Source: Penicillium oxalicum (lineage: Eukaryota > Ascomycota > Eurotiomycetes > Eurotiales > Aspergillaceae). Taken from it: a DNA stretch of 64,000 nucleotides. The stretch's first letter is position 1, and every line of letters begins with the position of its first letter. The notes beneath the pieces were generated by a model, which was not told where the DNA came from, did no database searches, and saw only the letters and a program-made list of their open reading frames with translations. Location of the stretch: NCBI RefSeq assembly GCF_001723175.1, contig NC_064651.1:3844001-3908000 (forward strand). The letters run 5' to 3'. Shown here piece by piece: positions 35,274-45,681 of the stretch. The translations under genes were made by a program, and so were the position numbers.

Positions 35274-36180
35274 TTGTTCTCAATAAAAAGTACAGATTGA
35301 TTGTGAGTTTCCAGGTCGCATCGAGTTGTGATGTGTTCCTGATCGGTCATGAAGGTCTTGTACGGTGTTTGAGCCGAGGGGCCGAGGATCGGAAACTAAC
35401 GAGCGCCGCAAATCGGGCCCCATTTGATATTGTTGCTGATTGCTGATGGTCGGGACATTGGCGACTGTGAAAGTGAATGTAGATAGATTGAAAATATTAT
35501 CCTAATCTTATTGACGTCTTTACAAGTTATCATTTCGTGCTAGCGTACAGGATCTGGCGAGCCATGTACATCTGGGAAGGAGCAGCATACCTATGCGTAG
35601 ATGTGCTTCAATGACCGGTTGACAGCCTATATTGATGCCATAGCCTTAGCTAGAAACAAACCAACTTGCCACGACTCGCCCGACTGTCGGAAGTCTGCAG
35701 CCAGTCCGTATAAGTTAAAGCGTCTTGAATACGTGGATTGCAGGGCAATGCTTCCTGTGCTCTCCACCAATGATGTTGATTAATTTGTAGGTCAATCTCT
35801 TCTGACGATTATTGAAAAGCAATGGCCAATTGGAAAAATACATTGATAACACTGGACTGTCCGTACCCATGTGGACGTGTCAGTTTGCCGGTCAAGCCAC
35901 ACTCGAAGCGCTGTGCTGACCACCTCCAATAGTGCACCGTCCGAGGCAAGTCACAGCTGTAGCCAAGAGTGAGTCATTCCCCTGTGCATCCCTCCCCCCA
36001 TCGCAGTTCCTGGACGTTGATTATGACCAATAAGTGAGATTTACGAATCCGGGTGATTTTAATTCTTGCAATTGCTTCCATTGAGTAAGTCACTGCGAAG
36101 AACAAGTCATTCTACTCTACCTCAGTCTTCTATCTCAGGACAGTGGGCCATTGCTAAAAGCTGTAGAGCCAGTCGCAACA
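35274..36180. other. Divergent intergenic region between prpF and the GNAT gene
   Basis: About 0.9 kb containing both promoters. AT-rich towards the middle (35480-35540). No ORF with protein-like features and no RNA gene seen. Confidence 0.45.
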
Positions 36181-36873
36181 ATGAAGCCGCCCGTTGGACC
36201 GCCTGTGGAGGTGAGGCAAGCTCAGCCGCCACCGTCTACAAAGATCACAGGTCGTTTAGTCGATTTGGAACCGTTGACGACTGGACATATCGACGATCTG
36301 TATCCGATTATTGGAACCTCCGATCAAGCTGCCCTATGGACATACATTCCAAAGGGGCCATTTCCAGACAAACCCGCCTTTACCGAATTCATGACTATGA
36401 ACGTGCAGTCGAAAGACCCCTTCTTCTATGCGGTCCTCGATCGTAACACTCAAAAGCCCATTGGCTTCTTCAGTCTCCTTCGCATCGATCGAACCAATCG
36501 CGTGATCGAGATAGGCTTCATCGTGTTCTCGCTGCTGCTGCAGCGAACGACTGCAGCAACGGAAGCCGTGTATCTCCTTGCTCGGACTGTCTTCGAGGAG
36601 CTCGGCTATCGCAGGTTCGAATGGAAGTGCGATAATCTCAATCAACCGTCTAAGAGGGCGGCGGCTCGGTTTGGGTTCATGGCAGAAGGAGTCTTTCGCC
36701 AGCATTTGATTGTGAAGGGGCGGAATCGAGATACAGCTTGGTTCTCTATTCTAGATTCCGAATGGCCTGGCGTGAAGCACGCATTTGAGAGCTGGTTGGA
36801 CCCAGGCAATTTCGATGCACAGGGAAAGCAGGTGCACTCCCTCGTCGAGCTTCGTCGGTCTGCAGAATTCTAG
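36181..36873 (+). CDS. GNAT N-acetyltransferase, RimJ/RimL type
   Basis: Intronless, 230 aa from the ATG at 36181. The fold elements are visible: GRLVDLEPLTTGHIDDLYPI (beta1-alpha1), FFYAVLDRNTQKPIGFFSLL, then VIEIGFIVFS (beta4) leading to the acetyl-CoA region, where the usual Gln/Arg-rich P-loop is LLQRTTAATEAVYLLARTVF. The C-terminal signature KCDNLNQPSKRAAARFGF, followed by AEGVFRQHLIVKGRNRDTAW, is typical of RimJ/RimL-like proteins that acetylate N-terminal amines or small molecules. The substrate is unknown. Upstream codons in the same frame lack an ATG, supporting the chosen start. Confidence 0.88.
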   Translation: MKPPVGPPVEVRQAQPPPSTKITGRLVDLEPLTTGHIDDLYPIIGTSDQAALWTYIPKGPFPDKPAFTEFMTMNVQSKDPFFYAVLDRNTQKPIGFFSLLRIDRTNRVIEIGFIVFSLLLQRTTAATEAVYLLARTVFEELGYRRFEWKCDNLNQPSKRAAARFGFMAEGVFRQHLIVKGRNRDTAWFSILDSEWPGVKHAFESWLDPGNFDAQGKQVHSLVELRRSAEF

Positions 36874-37107
36874 GGCATCGACAGTCATGGGTCGTGAACG
36901 ATTGTACATCAGGTTGATAAGTCGGCCATAAAAGGCGGGACGTTTTCGGTGTACATACAAAATTTGGTATCGGGCAACAGTTCAAAACTGTTCTCCAAGC
37001 AAGGAAGAATAACCAAACATGAAATTATTTATATGTATGCCCACGGGTATCTTTATCAATGCGAGCTCGATATTTGCAGTCCCAGGAAAGCAAAGTCGAA
37101 TTTCATA

Positions 37108-38392
37108 TCAGCCGAATCGTTGCTTGGCCAGAGCCTGCAACCATCCGATGGTCTCCTGTTCCTTTTCGCGATATTTTTGTACACGCTCTTCACGTTCCGC
37201 GGCGCGAGCTCGCATAATCTCTTCGCGCCGAATCTCTCTTTCATTCTTCTTGCGCTGCTCCCTCTCTTTCTCCCTCTTCAGGGTCGATAGATCATTCTCT
37301 CCCATCAACTCTGCATCGGGGGCTGCCTCGGGGGACCCCCCACGCGCATTGGCAAATGCACGATTGGCCGCGGCAGCTTCGCGGCGCTTCTCCAGCTGAC
37401 GTTCTCGGGTGCCTGGTTCAGCTCGTGGGGCAACTTCATCTTCAAGGTCACGGATTTCTGTGCGGTGTGATCGTAGCTCCGAACGATATTGTCGCCGTGA
37501 GCCTTCACGAGCAGCGATTGCATCTTCGAGCGCGGATTCTATTATTTCAGGTAGTCAGCCCATCAATCCCTAGATTCTCCGGAGGCCAAGGCCACTTGAC
37601 TCGGAAGCACTTACCGCGCTTGAGCTCCAGGTCCTGCATGTTTGGTATTGTCGGTCCCGAATGAGCGACCTGTCTGGTCAATCCCGGGACTGGTAGCGTC
37701 GGTCCATATTCTCATCCTCTTCGTCTTCTTTTGCAGCCGCTCCATCAGTGTTGTCTGCGGCAACCGCCGAGTCTTGGTGCTCATACTGTGGCGATCCCCG
37801 TTCAATCGGTTCATATGCATATTCGGCGGCACTTTGACGAGCCTTTTCCAGCGTCACTGGATCGTACCATCCCTCGGCAAGTTCGCCATGGTTCCTGGAC
37901 TATCAGCAATGTCCCATTACATGAGCGATGTAGTCTTCACTCACCACTTTCGAACAAAGCTTTTCCACCGCCCCTTGACCTCCTCTGCAGGTAGCTCCTC
38001 TAATATTTTCCCCTTTTGAATATCCAAGTACATCGCAAACATGGGCTCGTAGATCTCCAAATCGCGTCGGGACAGCTCTCGGGCTTCGTAAGGGAGGACT
38101 ATAGGTTGCGCCGGAGCATCTCTCTGAACTCGGCGTGGGCATCACGGTCTGCTCGTGCCGAACGATTGCCACGATCCCGCTCGTGACGACGGTGGCGATC
38201 AGAGCGATGGCGGTCGGATCGGTGAGGGGAACGCGAGCGCGAATGATTGCGATGCCGATGTCGATGGGAATGAGAGTGGGAATGAGAATGGCTATTGTCA
38301 TGTCGGCTTCGGTGGTGTCGGCGCTCGGAGTTTTCCACTCCCTCCTGCAGGGGTGATGGCCTCTCGTGATTTGGAGAAAGTGCCATTCTCAT
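37108..38392 (-). CDS. RS/His-rich nuclear-type protein with a conserved helical core; frame broken twice as sequenced
   Basis: Exons read 38392 to 37945, 37894 to 37615, and 37538 to 37108; the two clear introns are 37944-37895 and 37614-37539. The N-terminus is an Arg/Ser/His low-complexity tract (HSHSHSHSHRHRHR then RSRSPHRSDRHRSDRHR). The core reads LPYEARELSRRDLEIYEPMF then KGRWKSFVRKWNHGELAEGW, followed by an acidic patch, GPTIPNMQDLELKRESALED, a long charged coiled coil, and the end WLQALAKQRFG. Fungal proteins of this layout are often labelled similar to RNA helicase HEL117, but I see no helicase motif. The frame must change near 38105 and near 37712; one added base at each would restore a protein of about 386 aa. 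Role unknown, nuclear location likely from composition. Confidence 0.72.
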
Positions 38393-38850
38393 TAAAAGGT
38401 CGTAGTAGTCTGCTGTTTGAGTGGAAGATTTTAGAAGTTGAATGTCTAGAAGAGTCGGAAGTTCGAAACCGGGGCTCCTTATCTTATCGGAGAAGGCAAG
38501 TCAACAGTCTTGCGCCTGGGCTTTGCTTTTAAACTATCGCCGACGCTAGAGGGCTTTCGTGCTATGATGGGCGAAATTTGGAAGCAAATACTTCGGTGCG
38601 ACCATTTATGACTGTGTTCGAATTGGAGTATTACATTTACTGTTGCGCTGAGCCTGAGATGTCTGGAAGCAAACGCCAACGCCATCAATTCCCTCCTCCG
38701 TGCGGGGAGTAGCCTTTTCAGTGCTGTGATGATCCAGCCAAGGGTTTCTTGTAGCACACTCACATGGGGCACCGAGAAGAAAAAATTCATAAATACATTC
38801 AAGCGAAGAGGTATAGAGTACTAATTGTCAGAGCCCGTCATGGCAGAAAT
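38393..38850. other. Short intergenic region between the RS/His-rich gene start and the pex14 stop
   Basis: About 460 bp on the promoter side of the RS/His-rich gene and the 3' side of pex14. No additional feature was seen. Confidence 0.45.
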
Positions 38851-40218
38851 CTAACTGGGCGGCGCGCTCTGCTCAGCATCGGAACTGGCGGGCTGATCAG
38901 TTGTTGTGGATGCGTTCGCCTGCGACGAGGCTTTGGACCGATTGGAAGCGGCCATCTGCCAAGCGGGAATGGAGGCAGAACGACCAAGTTTGGCAAGAGG
39001 GCTCTCGGCAGCAATCGCGGGCGAGGGCGTGGCGACAGTTGCCGGCTGTGGCTCCTGTTCAGCCGGGGTCACTGTGGCTTGCAGACTGTTGCCGGTGGAT
39101 GGAGCAGCAGGGGTGGCTTCGCCAGCCGGCTGGGAGGGAGTTGCAGAGGGGAGAGTAGAGCTACTGAGCGTACGGCCAACCGCAGGAGCGGCGCTGTTCC
39201 CACCGAGACGGTTACCAAGTAGGACCTTTAAGCTCTTGAGCTCGGACCCAAGCTCCTTAAGTCGGTTCTCGTTGCCCTCCCGAGCGCCTTCAAGAGCCTT
39301 GGGGATCGCATCTTTCAATGACTTGACTTCATCACTCATTCGACGGGTGTCATCATCTCTCCGTCGTGACGCATTCTTTAAGTCTGCAACGAGGCTTTCC
39401 ACATCTTTCAGCGCCGAGTCCAAGCGTTCGGTGCGTGCATCTTCAGCAGCTTTGAGTGCTGCAGTATCCGTCGAAAGCTGTTCGATCAAATCGAATGCAC
39501 GTGAAAATTGCTCGTCAATATTCTCCTTATCTTTTTCAAGCTGGGGCGGGGTCGGAGGTGCGATCAACGGCGAAATGTAGCGCTAGTAGGTCGAAGTTAG
39601 CTGAACCGGGCCTAGATCTAGTACAAGGCGACATCAGAGGTTACCTTGCCAACAAAGTAGAGTCCGTAGCCAACACCCCCCATCACAGTTGCCATGATAA
39701 ACCAGTCACGCCAGTCTCTCTTGGGTGGCCTTGCGTTCAATTAGCTTTAGATTCATTCGAATCAAAGACTGGGAGACTTGAGCACATACTCGGGAGGCGC
39801 TTGCCACTGATTATAAGCGGGGTAGCCATATCCTTGAGGTGGTTGGGATGATGGCCGATACGCAACCTGTTGCGAAGGATAAGTCTGCGCGGGTGCAGAT
39901 ACGGTTCCCGCGGCTGCGGCCGCAGCTGCCGGATCCTCGCCGACTCGTGATAGCGCAAGGTCAACTTCTTCTTGTGTGAGGTTCTTAGACTGAAGAAAAG
40001 CAACTCGCTTCTCAATGGGTGACGAGGCTACCGAGGGATCCTGTAAGACTATCGGGTTGTTAGCGCACAAGTTCTCCGCCTGGGTAGGACCGCGGCGATG
40101 GGCAATCAATCATACAGGTCACCTAAGGAATGTCTGTTAGCAATCGGCACAGGGTGAACTGGGTATTTGCTGATCAGTGTCTTACCGCTGAGGCGATCAG
40201 ATCCTCTCGAGGAGCCAT
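38851..40218 (-). CDS. pex14: Peroxin 14, peroxisomal docking protein
   Basis: Five exons: 40218-40186, 40122-40116, 40048-39790, 39729-39645 and 39582-38851, total 371 aa. Exon 2 is a 7-nt microexon (GTGACCT); joining it gives MAPREDLIASAVTFLQDPSV followed by SSPIEKRVAFLQSKNL, the conserved N-terminal domain that binds Pex5 WxxxF motifs and Pex19. Next come an Ala/Pro/Gln-rich linker, PPKRDWRDWF, a hydrophobic segment at about 109-127 (FIMATVMGGVGYGLYFVG), a Pro-rich turn, a coiled coil (about 145-235) and a Ser/Thr/Ala-rich tail. Pex14 forms the import pore and docking site for Pex5 cargo with Pex13 and Pex17. It is divergent from ndc80 with 399 bp between starts. Confidence 0.94.
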
Positions 40219-40617
40219 GATGTTACAGGCTCTGTCAATGGTAGTGGGAAACGAGAAGATCAGAAAACGCGGAGACGGGAGAAATGGCCCGTCATCGGCA
40301 TCGGCCGTGGACCTCGGGACATTGAAGAGCGCCAAGCCTCATTTCCCCAGACCGAAAAGGTCTCGTGATTCTTTCTTCCGGGTCGACTATTTTTCCCGCT
40401 TCTGGCGACCGCTTTCCGCTTTTGGAAGTGGTCCAGCCTGAGGTCTTGTTTACATCTTCCCGCCCAACTAAGCCCCAAAAAAACAAGCGTTCCCCTCATC
40501 CACATGTTTATGCGCCGCGTGCCTGTGATCGAATAATCAATACTCAGCCCACGAACATACTACACTGCGCGGATAACTTCATATTTCTAGCATTGTGCTT
40601 GAAGCACTTCCATCGCC
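40219..40617. promoter_or_regulatory. Divergent promoter of pex14 and ndc80
   Basis: The 399 bp between two start codons pointing apart must contain both promoters and leaders. GC-rich near pex14 and AT-richer near ndc80. No specific site was recognised. Confidence 0.5.
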
Positions 40618-42878
40618 ATGTCGCAAGATACTGGCCTATTCAGTATCAGACGGCCCCGAGAAGTATGGCGAACGCTTGATGAACTGTTGCGAAGTGAAGA
40701 CTGTTGCTGAATTTTGGGATACAGACACTCGGGAGTGTACAGAATTACTCTGCGATACCTCAGCCAGCCTCTGCGATCAAGCGCGCCAGCTCGATTGGCT
40801 TTAACAACCCGCCTTATACCTCTCAGCATGCCCGCTCCAACTCACTACTCAACTCGACGAGCCGACCGCAGCAGCCTAACTTCACCCGAATGTCGATGGC
40901 GGGGCCCGAAGCCGGTTTATCTTCAGTCCGTCGATCTGTGTCGAGCAATATGTTCCACGGCGCAAGCGCTGGGCGACAGAGCTTTGCGCCAGGTCCGCTT
41001 TCGTCCAATTCCATGTCGCAGCCAAATTTGCAACGACGCAGCAGTGTCTTTTCGCGACCTTCAATGGGAGGGCCAATGGGTCACCAGTCATTTTTCAACT
41101 CAGTCCCAGCTGTAGCGGGGGTGCCGCGAGATCCTCGACCTCTCCGTGACCGATCATTTCAAGCACGCATTGGACAAGAATTGCTGGAATACCTGACACA
41201 CAACAATTTCGAGTTGGAGATGAAGCATTCATTGGGTCAAAATACCTTACGGTCTCCTACACAGAAGGACTTCAATTACATATTTCAGTTCCTCTATCAT
41301 CGGATCGATCCAGGCTACAAGTTTCAAAAGTCCATGGACGCAGAAGTACCGCCGATCCTCAAACAGTTGCGTTATCCGTTCGAGAAGGGCATCACCAAAT
41401 CGCAAATTTCAGCTGTGGGAGGTCAAAACTGGTCCACATTTCTGGGAATGCTGCACTGGCTCATGCAATTAGCGCAATTGATGCAGCGATTCGGCAGTGG
41501 CGAGTACGATGAAGCGTGCGCGGAAGCAGGCATTGATGTGACAGGCGATCGCATCATTTTCCGCTTCCTCACGGGAGCCTATCATGATTGGCTCCAAGGC
41601 GGCGAAGACGAGGATGACGACACTGCAGAGCAAAGGCTCATTCCACATATCGAAGCCATGTCGCAGGAATTCGCACGTGGAAACGAGAAATTCGTCCAGC
41701 AAATGGAGGCTCTAGAAGCGGAAAGTCAGGCGCTTCAAGAGCAAATTCAGGAACTCGAGAAGAATGCGCCAGATATGGCGAAGCTGGATCAGCATTTCCG
41801 AATTCTCGAAGATGATACCCGGAAGTTCGAAGACTACAACCAAAACGTAAAGGGCAAAATTGACAAGTATGAGACTCGCATCAAGTTCTTGGAGGCTGAA
41901 ATTCAGAAAGCCGACGGCGAGCTTCAAACGACGGAGAGTGAGCGTTCTGAACTCCAGGCAAGCGTCGATCGTCAGGGGATTACTATCCAAGACATTGACC
42001 GCATGAACACTGAGCGGGAGCGACTGCAGAAGAGCCTTGAGGACAGCATGGCTCGCTTGGAAGAAACCCACGCCCGCGTGATGGAGAAAGAGGCGGAAGC
42101 GAGCCAGAAATTGGAAGACTTGGAGCAGATCGTCAAGGCCTACAACACCCTTGGTTACCAGACAAGCTTGATTCCCTCTTCTGCCGAAAACGCCAAGGGC
42201 CTGGACTTTGAACTGACGCTCAATGTCAACGAGAACAATTTCTCCGCCAGCCAAATTGGAAATGCTCCTTCGCGAATTTCATCAGAGGGCGACCGCCTTC
42301 TGGCTGAGCCCTATACGGGCTACCACCCAGCTCATCTGCTGAACCTGGACCTTCGGGGCTCCATCCGAAATAGTCTTCAATCGCTGCGCAAGGAAATCAA
42401 CGAGCGGCGAAAGAAGGCAATCGACGATGACCTTGATCGCCGCAATCTACTCGACAATATCAAGGAGGCAATGGACGAAAAACGAAGTGAAGTTGAAGCT
42501 TTGGAACACCGGCGTCGGGCAGCGGAAGAGGAGTTTGAACGCACCAAGGAAATCACCACCACGCAGAAGACCGCGTCGGATGCACAGATCGAGAAGATGG
42601 AAAAAGAACTCGCAAAGATGCGGGCCACGCTGAGTGACAGCGTGCAGTTGATGGAACAGCGCGAGATGAACACCAACATCGAATATGAACAGTTAACGCT
42701 CCGCGCCAATGCTCTACGAGAAGAACTTCACACCAATGTCGAAACCATGCTCAATGATGTCATTCGATTCAAGGTGCACGTCCAAAAGGGATTGGAGGAC
42801 TACGAAAGCTTCGTGGTCGACGAAGTTGAACAGGAGCTGGGTGGAGAGTTGTCTGCAGACGAGGAGGAAGAGCTGTAA
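40618..42878 (+). CDS. ndc80: Ndc80/HEC1 kinetochore protein
   Basis: Exon 1 (40618-40662) encodes 15 residues, [16 protein letters not shown] 62-nt GTATGG...CAG intron follows, then exon 2 (40725-42878), for a total of 732 aa. The first ~130 residues are Ser/Asn/Arg-rich and basic, the disordered tail targeted by Aurora B and used in microtubule binding. The calponin-homology domain follows ([57 protein letters not shown]). A long coiled coil then runs from about residue 285 to the end, interrupted by a loop with [19 protein letters not shown]. Ndc80 with Nuf2, Spc24 and Spc25 couples kinetochores to spindle microtubules. Length and domain order match other filamentous fungi. Confidence 0.96.
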
Positions 42879-44385
42879 AGTCTCTGTGATGGGTTGGAGG
42901 TTTTCGCTCCTTGTGAATTTTTGATGAATTGATGACGAGTCTTTGGCGTCGGATGGGCATTTGCTTGATTCAGCGATCATTTTTATTCTTGATATGCCCC
43001 CGAGGCTCTTTTGTTTTTTTTCTGTTTGGTCATGTATCATACCCCTCGCACAAACTGCATGTTTTTTTTTCAGTACTCACAGTCCATTGCTCTGCTGCAT
43101 TGAACACAAAGACATGATGTCTAAGCACATTCTCTTGGTATCTGACTACACTCCCGCAGTAGTCGATCTTCACGAGTCCAGGTGAACGCCCGCTTGGTCA
43201 AAGGTGCGTCTGGAATTCATTGAATATCGAGTGGCCGATATGGATGTCAAACAAAGAATGACTCGCTTCCCTGGAAGAAACTCAAAACCAGCGGTATCGT
43301 TTTGTGAACCAACGGGGCTTCGACTGAGCAGGGCAGACGACGTTGACATCTTTTGGTAAAACGACTCGTTCAGGCAAGGTCGACGCCTGAGGTCATGAAT
43401 TGCTGTCCATCGGCCGGCAGTTGAGTCCATTTGAACAGTTCTTCGTTCATTGCAGTAGGAGTGTTTGATGTCATCCATACCGTGAAGGGTACCTCAAGAG
43501 TGTGGCTCGTTCATGAGTCAGGTGCCATACAGGTCAGGCGACTGGCCAAGAGCCCTTGGCCAGAGCAGCCGCGTACACTTACCGGGTCCTTGGGCTTCAT
43601 GTCAAAATCCAAGCGTCTCTGGTCCTGAAACACAATGCCGAGGGTCCTCCACTGTTAGTTTCAGCTTGAGTCATGCTGCCAAGCCAACCGACAGGGAACG
43701 GGCGAGCGAGCACAGGAAGGGGTCTGGTCCGTAAAAACAACATCGGGGCTTCTTTGGGCCCGTTTCATACGAACCAACACCACGAATCATCGAACCGCGC
43801 GGCGCCTAGGTTGACGCCACATCCAGATACTGGTGTAGATTGTGACCCAGCACATGGGGTTCTTTGTTCGAGTATCTCTGCTCCTCTATGCCAGTTGCAC
43901 CGTCTTATCTACGGAGATTAATCAAAGTCTAACACCGGCATCGAATCGAATGAAACCAAATCATACTAATGCTCTTTGGCAGGGACTGCCACCGAATGAT
44001 CTGGAGTCGATTGATGGGGGAACCCAATCGCGCTCTTCCTAAACATCGACAGCTGCCGAACAATGTAGCTGGTCTTGATGTTTGCTTCCCTCTCTCGGAC
44101 ATCACCGACGATCCAGACAGTCCTGGCTATGGCACTTTCTGAAACCACTTGCACGCCTTGTTGAGTCAGGATCAACATGGAGGGTTTGGCCACGGGGGTT
44201 CAGTGACCCTTGCAAGTGAGAAACTACATAAGTCCCCGGGAAGCAGCTTGAAAACCATCTGTGGATCACAGTGCTGTGCGCTTTCGTTTCCTTTTACCGA
44301 TTTTCTCGAGGTCCATAGTCATTGATTGATTCGATCAACCATTCTTTCAAAGATCAATCTCTGTCGTTCTCTTTCTATCGCCATC
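42879..44385. other. Intergenic region between ndc80 and the secreted-protein gene
   Basis: About 1.5 kb without a supported gene. T-rich tracts near 43010-43070 fit the ndc80 3' UTR. ORFs of 60-100 codons overlap on both strands with no motif. The last ~150 bp are CT-rich leader for the secreted-protein gene. Confidence 0.45.
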
Positions 44386-45032
44386 ATGAAGTTCAACGTT
44401 CCTTTCGGTCTGGCTACCGCAATCATTCTGGCCCCTGCTGCGCTTGCTCAAGATCCGGTAAGACAACATAGTCTCGCTACTTTCCGTATGCGAAAAAGAT
44501 GCCCTGCTGACGCGCTGAACCGCTACGGCAGTTTGAGGTTCCGCATGGTGCTATTCCTACCTACACGCCTCCGGCTTCCGCTACCACCTCGAGCAGCACA
44601 ATCGGCGGTACTCAGCCCTCCAGTATTTACCCTTCTACCACCCCTAGCATTGCGGTGCCAGGTGGTGGTTTTGGCCACGGAGGATATACCTCTTCTAGTG
44701 CATATCCCTCCATGAGTGCTCACCCGAGTGGTGGCTTCGGTCACCATGGCCACCATGGCCATCATGGTTACGGTGGCTTTCCTCCTGGAGGCTTTGGAGG
44801 CTTCGGTCCCGGTGGCCACGGTGGCCGTGGTGGCCATGCCAATGCTCCTCCTTCTGCACGTTCTGTTGGCACAGTCGAAGCCCTCGGTCGGGGTGGCTAT
44901 AATAGCGCTCCTTCTGAAATTGATGAAGAATTATTCGTTGGTTCCGACGCTCAGAAGCCAGGTGACTCGGCTGAAAGTACGGAGCAATTCAAGCGTCTGC
45001 ATGCCCGCCAGGTTCGGCCTTTCCAGGCCTGA
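44386..45032 (+). CDS. Small secreted Gly/His-rich protein
   Basis: Two exons, 44386-44457 and 44532-45032, separated by a 74-nt GTAAGA...CAG intron, encode 190 aa. The first exon is almost exactly the signal peptide (MKFNVPFGLATAIILAPAALA, cleavage before QDP). The mature chain begins FEVPHGAIPTYTPP, then a Ser/Thr/Pro segment suited to O-glycosylation, then a Gly/His-rich block (GGFGHHGHHGHHGYGGFPPG and GGHGGRGGHAN) that could bind Cu, Ni or Zn. The C-terminal part is acidic (EIDEELFVGSD) and ends FKRLHARQVRPFQA, where Lys-Arg is a possible Kex2 site. No GPI signal and no Cys pattern is seen. Function unknown; metal binding and processing are inferences. Confidence 0.82.
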
Positions 45033-45681
45033 AAGGTGGATCTGATTCCTGAGATGTGAAACTCGGATGAAATTTTTACGACCGGGCATGAAGTAAACTA
45101 GTGTTTGGCCGCTGGCTCGGTCATACGGTCGAGATCTTCTGCAGAGCTTCCAATGCAAACAATATGAGCGTTCTTTTTGCTCATTTTAGCCTCGAGCGGT
45201 TTAAAGTCGCTCACCAAGCTTCGCCATACACTGTCACTCTTTTTTAGCGAGTAAGCACCTCTAGCATTTTATAGGCATGAGGTTTAGGTTTCCGACAATA
45301 TAATCCGTTCTCAAACGTCTTGCAAGCTTATCGTGTCGATGTCGAGATGTATACTACTGTAAGGAGGAGTAAAAATAGTGGCTCTGATTGGCACCAGGTT
45401 GGACCTACCTCACCGCTGAGTCAGCACGTCGGATCCGCGGGTGACCAAAATTCCTGGAAAGCTTCGTGACTCTCTTTTTGCTTCAGTGACGTTTCCTCCC
45501 AGATCGCAGCAAGGAAAGGTCGTGTGATCCAGTCGCGGCTGAAAACTGTCGTGCGTCTTAGTGGTGAGAATTCTACGAGATGTGGATATCGTGATCGGCT
45601 TCGAAATGCGCTTTCAACCTTCACCTCCCTCGAGACCTTGTTTCCTCCGCAGGTGCCTTGCCCGAGGCTGATCGCCGTGCC
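45033..45681. other. Intergenic region before the mitochondrial-type gene
   Basis: About 650 bp with the 3' flank of the secreted-protein gene and the promoter of the next. No further feature was seen. Confidence 0.45.

Noticed and set aside
37711..37786. Possible 76-nt intron (GTATGA...GAG) to explain the lower frame break in the RS/His-rich gene
   Set aside because: Splicing it leads into a frame that is not the conserved one, and the acceptor is preceded by purines.
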